A stretch of 64,000 nt of DNA, taken from an uncultured Parabacteroides sp. (GTDB lineage: Bacteria; Bacteroidota; Bacteroidia; Bacteroidales; Tannerellaceae). The DNA lies in contig NZ_CABUOD010000014.1 in the NCBI RefSeq assembly GCF_902493135.1, forward strand, positions 44,133 to 108,132, written 5' to 3'. Both the position numbers and the translations under genes were made by a program. Positions 53,207-61,229 of this stretch are shown here, piece by piece (the stretch's first letter is position 1; each line of letters begins with the position of its first letter). The notes under the pieces are model-generated. The model was not told the DNA's origin, did not search any database, and saw only the letters and a program-made list of their open reading frames with translations.

Positions 53207-53553
53207 GACAATATCCCCTCCTGAAATAGAGTCATTTCGTAAATCTGTGATTATTATGTATATATGGAATATGTTGTTTGTTAAAAAATATTATCCTTGC
53301 GTGTAATTTGGATTATATGGGGTATAAAATCAAATTGGATGCGGTAGTAGTTTCGATTTGAACCAATGGCTTTTTCGGAGATTTTGACAATAAGGAGGCA
53401 TGGAAGTTGCCATTACGATTTGAACCGTTTGGAGCAGGAAGAGATCCGTAATATCGAGAGGTGTGTAGTTGCGGGTTGATATTGTCGGCAAAATAAGAAG
53501 GGAATGCGGGCAAATATTAGTAATATTGCAATATGTAAAACAAACTCAGTCTG

Positions 53554-55743
53554 ATGAAAAAACTTATATCGCCTATATTCCTATTGTTGATCTTAGTTCA
53601 GGGCGCGTGCCGGCAGCCTCACTATGTCGACTCTCTTTTGCAGAAGGCGGAAACGCTCATGCCGAATCGTCCGGACAGTTCGTTGATCTTGTTGGAATCC
53701 GTCCGCTCTCTGGAAAAGCTTTCCGCGGAAGACTATGCCACCTGGTGTTTGCTGGTCACGCAAGCGCGGGATAAGAATTATGTGGAACATACGTCGGATT
53801 CGGTGATCAATGTGGCGGTGCGGTATTTTGAGAAACGGAAGGACCCGCATCGGAAGGCGCAGGCTTATTATTGCCAGGGGCGGGTGCTGTCGGATCTTGA
53901 TTTGGAAGGAGAGGCCTTGGAAGCCTATCTGAGGGCGAAGGAACAAGTGACTCAAACGATTGATTATGATTTACGTGCCCGTATAAATAACCATTTGGGC
54001 GGTTTATATTGGAGAAATATGAATCATCGGGAAAGTCTTGTTTATTATAAAGAAGCCCATCAGGCATATGTATATAGTTCTGATACGGCAGGTATGGTCA
54101 ATACATTATGTAATGTCGGAAAATGTTTGCAGGGGATGAATTTGCTTGACAGTGCGTCAATCTATTATGAGAAAGCATTGAAATTGGCTGACGAGGGGCA
54201 TGTCCAAACGCAAAAAGGAATGATTCTTACTTCTCTTGGTAATATTAGTGAAGTTCGGGGAGAATATGTCACGGCATTGGAATATTATCAAGGTGCATTT
54301 CGTAATGCCGATAATCCGAAATTTTTGGATACAGAGTATTATAATCTGGGGGATATCTATCATGCGTTGGGACAGACCGATTCCGCTCTGTTTTATGTTG
54401 GAAAGATATTGGAGAGTGGAAATTTATTTACTCAATGCAATGCCAACCGTTTGTTATATCAATTGGCAAAAGAAAATCGGGAGTATGATTCCGCCTTTGT
54501 GTATAATGAAACCTATTTGCAGTTAAGGGATTCCATTGAGCATCTTTATCGTCCTCACGAATTGGAACGGGTGAAAGCACTCTACAACAAAGAGCGGATG
54601 CAGAACCGGCATGACAGGCAAATGCAGGAGGCTGAGATCCGGCAGTTGATGTGGGTGGTCCTGTTTTTGGCGAGTCTGGTTGTCGGAATATTTATCTATT
54701 TCTATTTTAACAAGAAGTTGTCTTTGCAGAAACTGCGTAATCAGGAGACAATGAAAATGTTAAATGAAAACAAGAGGCAACTATCGATTAAAAACAAAGA
54801 ACTGAGCGAGAATAATGTGAGATTGGAAACAGCTCAGCAATCGCTTAGTCAAATCCAGGAGGAAAAAGACCGTTTAGTGCGGGAGAGAAATGAACAAGTC
54901 CGTGTACTGGAGGAAGACAACCGGAAACAACAAGCTGAATATGAACAGCAGTTGGAAGAGATCGAAACCCGAAGTAAGAGAACCGTTGAAGAAAAAGAAA
55001 AAATATTGCGTGAAAAAGACTATTTGGCGCGAGAAAGAAATGAACGAGTCCGTATGCTGGAAGAAGATAATCGCAAAAGACAAGCTGAATATGAACGGCA
55101 GTTGGAAGAGATCGAGACCCGAAGCAAGAGAACCGTTGAAGAAAAAGAACAAATACTGCGTGAAAAAGACATTTTAATCAATCAAAAGAATTTATTGCTT
55201 AGTCAGTTAAGTTCGATGTCGAAAGATGAAAAGTTATATAAAGAGCAGATAGGCATCCTGACGAGCGAGCAACAGAAAACAACACAGGAAATGATAATGT
55301 TACGTTCGGAAATAGATACATTACGTTCGGAAAGTGAAGCAAAATTGCAGCAGGAATTGGAAAACCTGAAAGACTATAGCTCTCTGTGTAAAATGTATGA
55401 AGCTTGGCAGAAGGAATTGATCAGTCAAAATAGTTGTTTATCCCGTATTCAAAACCGGTTAGTATTGGACATTTGGAAAGAGCGGGATTGGAAAGTCTTT
55501 ATGGAAAATTTCAACCAGGTATATCCAGGTTTTCTCACACATCTGACCGGCAGTTTTGATTTGGCCGAACGTGAAATCCGGATTGTCTGCCTGACCAAAT
55601 TGGGATTGAAGACCGCAAAAGTTTCTACTGTTTTCAATTTGGGAGAAGATATGATCCGGCGGATAAAGTCGGATATCCGGAAACGGTGTTTTCCGACATC
55701 TACAGCTTACTCTTTGGACGAAATCCTGAAAAAATGGTATTAG
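53554..55743 (+). CDS. Membrane TPR / coiled-coil / HTH-like regulator
   Basis: A 729-residue protein. The N-terminus looks like a lipoprotein signal (LLILVQGAC, Cys19); TPR repeats fill about 60-340 (RINNHLGGLYWRNMNHRESLVYYKEA, MILTSLGNISEVRGEYVTALEYYQGA); a transmembrane helix lies at about 365-386; a charged coiled coil runs from about 390 to 620; and the C-terminus (DLAEREIRIVCLTKLGLKTAKVSTVFNLGEDMIRRIKSDIRKRC) looks like a LuxR-type helix-turn-helix. This layout is known among Bacteroidetes transmembrane regulators, often beside DUF3244 genes. The coiled coil holds a 150-bp tandem duplication (54880-55029 and 55030-55179). It probably senses a periplasmic signal for the following genes; that is inference. 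Confidence 0.72.
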   Translation: MKKLISPIFLLLILVQGACRQPHYVDSLLQKAETLMPNRPDSSLILLESVRSLEKLSAEDYATWCLLVTQARDKNYVEHTSDSVINVAVRYFEKRKDPHRKAQAYYCQGRVLSDLDLEGEALEAYLRAKEQVTQTIDYDLRARINNHLGGLYWRNMNHRESLVYYKEAHQAYVYSSDTAGMVNTLCNVGKCLQGMNLLDSASIYYEKALKLADEGHVQTQKGMILTSLGNISEVRGEYVTALEYYQGAFRNADNPKFLDTEYYNLGDIYHALGQTDSALFYVGKILESGNLFTQCNANRLLYQLAKENREYDSAFVYNETYLQLRDSIEHLYRPHELERVKALYNKERMQNRHDRQMQEAEIRQLMWVVLFLASLVVGIFIYFYFNKKLSLQKLRNQETMKMLNENKRQLSIKNKELSENNVRLETAQQSLSQIQEEKDRLVRERNEQVRVLEEDNRKQQAEYEQQLEEIETRSKRTVEEKEKILREKDYLARERNERVRMLEEDNRKRQAEYERQLEEIETRSKRTVEEKEQILREKDILINQKNLLLSQLSSMSKDEKLYKEQIGILTSEQQKTTQEMIMLRSEIDTLRSESEAKLQQELENLKDYSSLCKMYEAWQKELISQNSCLSRIQNRLVLDIWKERDWKVFMENFNQVYPGFLTHLTGSFDLAEREIRIVCLTKLGLKTAKVSTVFNLGEDMIRRIKSDIRKRCFPTSTAYSLDEILKKWY
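54880..55179 (+). repeat. 150-bp tandem duplication inside the regulator coiled coil
   Basis: Two 50-residue units follow each other, beginning RERNEQVRVLEEDNRK and RERNERVRMLEEDNRK, and nearly identical through ETRSKRTVEEKE. 50 residues is not a multiple of seven, so each copy shifts the heptad register by one. Confidence 0.85.
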
Positions 55744-55873
55744 CGATTCCTGCTTTTATCTCTGAAAGCAGGAATCAGGACCTTTTGAATGAGCAAAAAT
55801 GATGTTTAATAGATTGAATATAATGCTATTAATGAAAAGAATAGAAAAACATATTTATTCCTGTTATCTAATA

Positions 55874-55904
55874 GGAGGAGAGCTTTAAGTTTGTAGTAGA
55901 AATT
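55874..55904 (+). promoter_or_regulatory. Shared upstream motif, copy B
   Basis: Second copy of the motif described at 53177-53206, here 18 nt before the DUF3244 start codon. Confidence 0.4.
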
Positions 55905-55922
55905 CTAAGAACAGACTGCTTT

Positions 55923-56294
55923 ATGAAAAAGAACTATTTCCTTTTTTTGATTATTGTATGGGGATTGACATTTGTCTCTCCTGTTATGTTGTCTGCTAAA
56001 GTGACGGATACACGTGATATAGAATTGCGGACGAAAACTGATAATGGTAATGAATTGCGGAGTTTGTTACCTGTCCGTGCTTGGTTGGATAATCGTGTAG
56101 TCTATGTGTCTTTTTTTGAATTATCGGCAGAAACAACTGTATCCATATTGGATGCGGAAGGGAATCTTGTTAACGTATGCCAGTATCAATCGCCTGAAGT
56201 GATTTCATTTCCTATAGTGGAAGGAGAAGGTACATTCAGGATAGAGATTAAATATGATTCGAATATTTTTATAGGAGAATTTGAGTTGAAGTAA
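55923..56294 (+). CDS. DUF3244-type small secreted protein
   Basis: A 123-residue protein with a signal peptide ending MLSAK (about residue 22). The mature part (VRAWLDNRVVYVSFFELSAETTVSILDAEGNLVN, then EGTFRIEIKYDSNIFIGEFEL) is a single beta-sandwich domain of the DUF3244 kind. These small proteins are common next to TPR regulators in Bacteroidetes and have no known function. It lies 45 nt before the LanC-like gene and may be the first gene of the peptide operon. Confidence 0.75.
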   Translation: MKKNYFLFLIIVWGLTFVSPVMLSAKVTDTRDIELRTKTDNGNELRSLLPVRAWLDNRVVYVSFFELSAETTVSILDAEGNLVNVCQYQSPEVISFPIVEGEGTFRIEIKYDSNIFIGEFELK

Positions 56295-56339
56295 TATGGT
56301 TTGTTAGTGGTTGATAATTCTAATTTTTTTAGATGACTT

Positions 56340-56978
56340 ATGGATGAGTTTAGTTTAGAACAAAAAATGGTTCATCGTTTGATATTGCAAAGTCCTTTTG
56401 TTTCGGATATAGGGCTTTTGTATGGGAAGATGGGAATTGCCTTGTTTTTCTATGAATATGCGCGATATACATCTTCTGACATATATAATGATATGGGAGA
56501 AGAATTATTAGATGATGTGTTGAATCAAATTCATACAGGGATGCCAATTCGTTTTGATATTGGTTTGAGTGGTATAGGATGGGGAATAAAATATTTATTG
56601 CAAAATCGTTTTGTCGAGGGAGATGAAAAGGAAATTTGTGAAGAAATCGATCGTGAAATTATGCGTACAAATTTATTACGAGTGGATGATTCTTCGTTGG
56701 AAAGTGGCTCGGAAGGATTGTTTTATTATATATCGGCGAGATTGAATAGAAACGGTTTGCAGAAAGATGATTTCCCGTTTGATACTTGTTATCTAAAAGA
56801 TTTGTCTTGTATAAATCCCTTTTTCAAAATGGAGGATGTTTCTGAATTTTGTGTTCGATATCCTCTTTCTATGAAAAAAATATTGAATGGAACTATCATT
56901 GGTGAATCCTCATATATGAGAGAACCTTTAGGTTTAAAAGATGGGATTAGTGGTTGTTTATTGAGTAAAATATTGTGA
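56340..56978 (+). CDS. Short LanC-like protein lacking zinc ligands
   Basis: A 212-residue protein with LanC-type Gly-rich barrel repeats: GLLYGKMGIALFFYEYAR (about 22-39), GLSGIGWGIKYLL (about 78-90), GSEGLFYYISARL, and PLGLKDGISGCLL at the C-terminus. True LanC cyclases have about 400 residues and a zinc site formed by Cys-Cys-His (WCYG and CHG motifs); neither motif is present. It is therefore probably non-catalytic: a binding subunit or a shortened remnant. The A+T-rich gene is coupled to the glycosyltransferase gene, which starts 2 nt after its stop (or overlaps, if a GTG at 56975 is used). Confidence 0.72.
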   Translation: MDEFSLEQKMVHRLILQSPFVSDIGLLYGKMGIALFFYEYARYTSSDIYNDMGEELLDDVLNQIHTGMPIRFDIGLSGIGWGIKYLLQNRFVEGDEKEICEEIDREIMRTNLLRVDDSSLESGSEGLFYYISARLNRNGLQKDDFPFDTCYLKDLSCINPFFKMEDVSEFCVRYPLSMKKILNGTIIGESSYMREPLGLKDGISGCLLSKIL

Positions 56979-56980
56979 GT

Positions 56981-58201
56981 ATGAAGAATCTGTTTATAAT
57001 AAATGAAGCAATGAGTTCTTCAATAAATGGTATAGGTACTTATATCGAACAACTGGTTGCTTGTATGTCTGAAATGAATGTCCGAATCACATTATTAATG
57101 TTTAATTCAGAGGAAGAATCCTTTTGTATTAATGAAAAAGATGGAATAAAATATTTTAAATTCCCGGATTTTCCTGATAAACATATTCAAAGACATTCTT
57201 CTGTCATTTGTAAAATACTTCGTTTATATATATCAGACTCGTCTGATAATTTGTTTTTAATGAATTATAGTCCGGGATCTATGTTAATGAAAATGATTCG
57301 GAAATATTATCCTTTATCTAAACAGATTTATGTTATTCATGATATGGTATGGACAATGAGTTTGTTTGGGGATGTTGACAAGTATATTCGAATATTGGGA
57401 CAAAAAGAAAATAAGAGCATTATAGAAAAATATTCTTATTTGATCAAAGCGTTTGAAGAGGAAGTAGAAATGTGTAAATATGCAGATAAAATAATCTGTT
57501 TATCTGAAGATACATATGAGCTTTTAGAAAAACATTATCCTATAGATAAAAGAAAGTTGACATTAATTCATAATTTTATATTTTATCAGGAAACTCTTTG
57601 TTCTGAAGTGGATAAAAAAAGATTTAGGAAGAAGAAGTTTTTTAAGAAAGATGAAAAAATAATACTTTATGTAGGACGTGTGATTGAACAAAAAGGTATT
57701 ATGGTATATATTGAGGCCTTTAAAGAAATATTAAAAAAATATCCGACGTGCATGTTGGTTATAATCGGAGCTGTTCCTAATTGGAACTATGTTTTGGAAA
57801 AATGTTATCCGATTATAACGAAAATACATTTAACTGGTTATATTTCACGTGATGAGTTAAAAGAATGGTACCAAATAGTAGATATCGGTATTTTGCCTTC
57901 TTACACGGAGCAGTGTAGTTACGTTGGGTTGGAAATGATGGCTTACAAACTACCGGTTGTGGCTTCTGATGGATTTGGTATTCGATGTATGTTTAACCAT
58001 AAAAATGCGGAGATAGCAGCAATCGGAAAACGAGATTCGATAGTTCAATTTAAAAAAGGATTAATTGACTCAACCCTGAAACTTTTAGATGATATGTCTA
58101 AGAATGAAAAATTTAATGAATCCATTGAATATATGGAATGTGACAGGTACTCTCCGAAAATAAACAGGAGATTGTATCAAAGCTGCTTTCATATATTTTA
58201 A
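56981..58201 (+). CDS. GT4-type glycosyltransferase of a GG-leader peptide locus
   Basis: A 406-residue GT-B enzyme from ATG 56981. NGIGTYIEQLVACMSEMNVRI is the N-terminal nucleotide-sugar-fold signature; IILYVGRVIEQKGIMVYIEAFKEIL begins the C-terminal donor-binding domain, and LPSYTEQCSYVGLEMMAYKLPVVASDGFG is the family's E-x7-E-like motif. I recall a TIGRFAM group for glycosyltransferases of GG-Bacteroidales peptide systems, and the context here fits it: the precursor gene lies 92 nt downstream. The acceptor could be the peptide or a glycan; not determined. Confidence 0.85.
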   Translation: MKNLFIINEAMSSSINGIGTYIEQLVACMSEMNVRITLLMFNSEEESFCINEKDGIKYFKFPDFPDKHIQRHSSVICKILRLYISDSSDNLFLMNYSPGSMLMKMIRKYYPLSKQIYVIHDMVWTMSLFGDVDKYIRILGQKENKSIIEKYSYLIKAFEEEVEMCKYADKIICLSEDTYELLEKHYPIDKRKLTLIHNFIFYQETLCSEVDKKRFRKKKFFKKDEKIILYVGRVIEQKGIMVYIEAFKEILKKYPTCMLVIIGAVPNWNYVLEKCYPIITKIHLTGYISRDELKEWYQIVDIGILPSYTEQCSYVGLEMMAYKLPVVASDGFGIRCMFNHKNAEIAAIGKRDSIVQFKKGLIDSTLKLLDDMSKNEKFNESIEYMECDRYSPKINRRLYQSCFHIF

Positions 58202-58293
58202 TGTCAATATATTCTATCTTGTATCTGATTACGCAAGGCTGGTACAGAGATAGCTCAATAATAATCTTGCGATTAAAATAATAATAAATTATT

Positions 58294-58473
58294 ATGAAGA
58301 AGTTGGTTAAAATTCGTCTAAGTAAGCAAAACGTTCTGAATCCTTGTGAAATGAAGGATATAAAAGGTGGACGTGGCAGTTGGTGTAATGTCAATGGAGA
58401 ATGGGTATTTACTTCTTGTTCTAGCAGTAGCGATTGTGAACATTGGTATGGAAGTGGTGCAACGTGTGAATAA
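58294..58473 (+). CDS. Double-glycine leader peptide precursor with four-Cys core
   Basis: A 59-residue peptide. The leader has the bacteriocin-type form LNPCEMKDIKGG (Gly-Gly at 25-26). The predicted core is residues 27-59, 33 residues with Cys at 31, 42, 48 and 58, enough for two disulfides, plus three Trp and a Ser-rich stretch SCSSSSDCE. It ends HWYGSGATCE. The leader resembles the GG-Bacteroidales natural product precursor family. Upstream DNA is A+T-rich as usual for translation starts in this group; a strong hairpin follows 21 nt after the stop. The neighbours (GT4, VKOR-thioredoxin fusion, LanC-like protein, exporter remnant) support a modified secreted peptide. The modification itself is inference. 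Confidence 0.82.
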   Translation: MKKLVKIRLSKQNVLNPCEMKDIKGGRGSWCNVNGEWVFTSCSSSSDCEHWYGSGATCE

Positions 58474-58494
58474 TTATCCATTTGTATTGTATAG

Positions 58495-58521
58495 GATGCC
58501 AGGGGAGTTTCCCCTGGCATC
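58495..58521 (+). terminator. Hairpin directly after the peptide gene
   Basis: GATGCCAGGGG (58495-58505) pairs perfectly with CCCCTGGCATC (58511-58521) around a 5-nt loop. Only GTTTAAGTTT follows, so it probably terminates part of the transcripts or shields the peptide mRNA, giving more peptide than downstream product. Confidence 0.75.
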
Positions 58522-58543
58522 GTTTAAGTTTAAAAAGTGTATT

Positions 58544-59662
58544 ATGAAAAACAGTATTTTAGGAATATGTGTAGTGATTTTATTAATGATGAGTGGTTGT
58601 CAATTAATCATGGATAAACAAACTATATTACCAGTCCTTGATTTAGGTGCAACCATTGGATATTTTGTACCTGACACTTTTGTTTGGAATAATGTCGCAA
58701 AGCGAGTGAGTTATCTTCCTGTTTCAACAACAGATAATGTTTTGTTGGCATTGGCCAGACCAGTGTATATAGGTAAAGATTTCCATTACATGGTAGATCA
58801 TAAGACGAGTACTGTTTTTCGGGTGGATAAGAAAGGAAAGATTATATCTTCTTTTTCCAAGAAAGGGCAAGGTCCTGGGGAATATGTTGATTTAACATAT
58901 GTACACGTTGAACCGGAAAACCGTATGGTGTGTGTGTATGACCAAAAACGTAATAAATATATCATGTATGATTTGGATGGAAATTTCATCCAGGAGATTT
59001 CATTTGCGGAAAAGAAAATTAATACACCGCTTTTGATCACTTCGGATTATGCTTTAGTCAAAGGGGTTGATGGTGGATCTGAATGTAAATTATATCTGAC
59101 AGACAAAACATTCAATATCGAGAAAGGGATATTTCCACTTGATATGTCTTTGACGGATATGGAACGGCTATGTTTGATTTGGCGAATTAATTATTGCCGG
59201 AATCGTGATCAGGCCATTGTTCATTATGCAGATGAAGATACAGTATTTACTGTGACAAAAGGAGGGATATCCCCCATTTGCATATTGGAAAAAGGGGCAT
59301 ATAAACTTCCACCGGAAAAAGCAAAAGAGTTGCTCGCCGGAGATTCTCCTTATCTCCAGGCAATGGGTTTGTCTTTGATTTCGAACTATTATGTAGTCTC
59401 TTATCTGTTTAAAAATAAATCATATGATGAAATATGGGACAAAGCCAACAATCGGATTCTATCGCGTTTTTCAAATGAAGGAGGAAAATTCGGGATCCCA
59501 TTCCGTTTACCTAATGGTAAAAAAACATGGATAAATACGAGATCCTTATATATTGACAGCAACGCGGTCGCTTTTTCAATAGGTGCAGATGTTGCATCGG
59601 AAGGTGGCGTTCCCGGAGTCGATGAGGACGGTAATCCAGTTTTGGTGATTATGGAATTATGA
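58544..59662 (+). CDS. Six-bladed beta-propeller lipoprotein in the peptide locus
   Basis: A 372-residue lipoprotein from ATG 58544 (signal ends LLMMSGC, Cys19). Segments KTSTVFRVDKKGKIISSFSKKGQGPGEYVDLTYVHVEPEN and YIMYDLDGNFIQEISF match the six-bladed propeller family (PF17170-like) of Bacteroidetes. These often accompany peptide natural-product loci; a role as a receptor, immunity or surface protein is possible but not shown. It follows the hairpin after the precursor gene and ends 28 bp before the first ATG of the VKOR fusion gene. Confidence 0.75.
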   Translation: MKNSILGICVVILLMMSGCQLIMDKQTILPVLDLGATIGYFVPDTFVWNNVAKRVSYLPVSTTDNVLLALARPVYIGKDFHYMVDHKTSTVFRVDKKGKIISSFSKKGQGPGEYVDLTYVHVEPENRMVCVYDQKRNKYIMYDLDGNFIQEISFAEKKINTPLLITSDYALVKGVDGGSECKLYLTDKTFNIEKGIFPLDMSLTDMERLCLIWRINYCRNRDQAIVHYADEDTVFTVTKGGISPICILEKGAYKLPPEKAKELLAGDSPYLQAMGLSLISNYYVVSYLFKNKSYDEIWDKANNRILSRFSNEGGKFGIPFRLPNGKKTWINTRSLYIDSNAVAFSIGADVASEGGVPGVDEDGNPVLVIMEL

Positions 59663-59669
59663 TAAGGTC

Positions 59670-61217
59670 ATGAAAGATACTAATATTTTAATAGAGCTGT
59701 TGAGAAGTTTGAAAGTGAAGTACACTTCATCTAATGCTATGAATTTGTACATGGGACATCCACATCGAAACAATTTATATGGTTTGTCTGAGATGTTAAC
59801 GTTGTATGGGGTTGAGAATATTGCCATCCGGCTTGAAGACAAAAAACAAATTTGTGATATAGAAACGCCATTTATAGCACATGCAGGTAATGATTTTGTG
59901 TTGGTAAAAAAGATTTATAATGGTGTTGTTGATTATTTGTGGCATGATAAGAATATAACAGTAGACTTTGAACGATTTAAAGAAATTTGGTCTGGCATAT
60001 TGCTTGTCGCGGAAGCTAATGAAAATTCTATTGAACCTGACTATCTTGAAAATAGGAAAAAGGAAATTTCTGATAGCATTTTATCTGTATTATTGTATGT
60101 GCTGTTGTTTTCAGGAGGTTTGCTTGCTTTTATAAATGCAGATTTATTCAATAATTTAAAGGGTGTCATTGTTAGTTTGCTATTGGTTGGCATATGTGTT
60201 TGCTTTTTATTGTTGCAAAAGCAAATGAAGATACAAAGTAATTATGCTGATAAATTGTGCTCATTGTTTAAAAAAAGTGATTGCAATAATGTTTTGGAAT
60301 CAGAGGCTGCAAAATTTTTAGGAGTTTTTAGTTGGAGTGAAATAGGTTTTGGATATTTTGTATCAACATTGTTAATATATTTGTTTTTTCCTCAATGGAT
60401 ACCTTATAGTGCATGGATACATGTTTTTACACTGCCTTATACATTATGGAGTGTCTGGTTTCAAAGCTACAGAGTGAAACAGTGGTGTCCAATGTGCCTG
60501 ATTGTGATGTGTATTTTTTGGTTGGTTTTTATTCTTAATCTATTTTCGGGAAGTTTGTATGGTTTACCTGTTATTTCAATTTCTTCTTTGTGGATAATTT
60601 TGTTGTATGGAGTACCATTTTTGATTACTCGTCAATTAGTCGGTCTTTTAACAGAGTCTTATTCCAAGCAAAAGGTCGTGTATGAGATGAATGCAATCAA
60701 ATTGAATGAAGATGTTTTTATGTCTTTGTTAAGACAAAACCAACATTATGAGGTTGTACGTTCTACTTCCCGAATTTTATTTGGAAATGTTCATGCTGAA
60801 AATTTAATAACAGTTTTGACAAATCCGCATTGTGAACCTTGTGCACGCATGCATATAAAAATAGGAAAATTATTACATCAAGCAGGAGATAAGTTTTGTG
60901 TACAGTATGTTTTTTCTTCTTTTAAAGAGTCTTTGAACATAAGTAACAAGATGTTGATATCTGCTTTTATGAAGGGAGATAAAGAAGGCTGTAAAGTAAT
61001 TTATGATGATTGGTTTAAGGATGGGAAAAATCATAAGGAAAATTTTTTTAAGGAATATGATTTACAGATAAATGATATTGTAGAGGAAGAGTTTAATAAT
61101 CATCAGAATTGGATAAAGCAATGTAAATTAAGAGCTACTCCCACTGTTTTGATAAATGGATATATATTTCCGGAACAGTATAAAATCGAAGATTTGATAT
61201 TGTTAAACTTAAAATGA
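59670..61217 (+). CDS. C39-like / VKOR / thioredoxin fusion protein
   Basis: A 515-residue three-part membrane protein. Residues 1-115 resemble a C39 bacteriocin-peptidase domain, but the Cys and His of the active site are missing (YTSSNAMNLY and HAGNDFVLV in their places), so it likely only binds the leader. About 135-330 is a vitamin K epoxide reductase domain with membrane helices, loop cysteines C197 and C205, and active-site CPMC (273-276). The C-terminal thioredoxin domain has CEPC (388-391) and the cis-Pro motif ATPTV (P491). VKOR-thioredoxin fusions make disulfides, so it is the best candidate to oxidise the four-Cys peptide. Confidence 0.88.
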   Translation: MKDTNILIELLRSLKVKYTSSNAMNLYMGHPHRNNLYGLSEMLTLYGVENIAIRLEDKKQICDIETPFIAHAGNDFVLVKKIYNGVVDYLWHDKNITVDFERFKEIWSGILLVAEANENSIEPDYLENRKKEISDSILSVLLYVLLFSGGLLAFINADLFNNLKGVIVSLLLVGICVCFLLLQKQMKIQSNYADKLCSLFKKSDCNNVLESEAAKFLGVFSWSEIGFGYFVSTLLIYLFFPQWIPYSAWIHVFTLPYTLWSVWFQSYRVKQWCPMCLIVMCIFWLVFILNLFSGSLYGLPVISISSLWIILLYGVPFLITRQLVGLLTESYSKQKVVYEMNAIKLNEDVFMSLLRQNQHYEVVRSTSRILFGNVHAENLITVLTNPHCEPCARMHIKIGKLLHQAGDKFCVQYVFSSFKESLNISNKMLISAFMKGDKEGCKVIYDDWFKDGKNHKENFFKEYDLQINDIVEEEFNNHQNWIKQCKLRATPTVLINGYIFPEQYKIEDLILLNLK

Positions 61218-61229
61218 TTTGTTGGGATT

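Larger units (their letters stand above)
52641..53553. other. Gene-free region before the peptide locus
   Basis: No gene is supported in these 913 nt. A minus-strand open frame at 52855-53088 crosses the repeat element and has no signal of being real. The region holds the four-copy inverted repeat at 52921-53038 and a motif at 53177-53206 shared with the DUF3244 promoter region. Confidence 0.6.

Noticed and set aside
58113..58520. Minus-strand open frame of 135 codons over the peptide gene
   Set aside because: It runs antisense through the GT4 end, the precursor and the hairpin; the plus-strand precursor has a proper leader and core.
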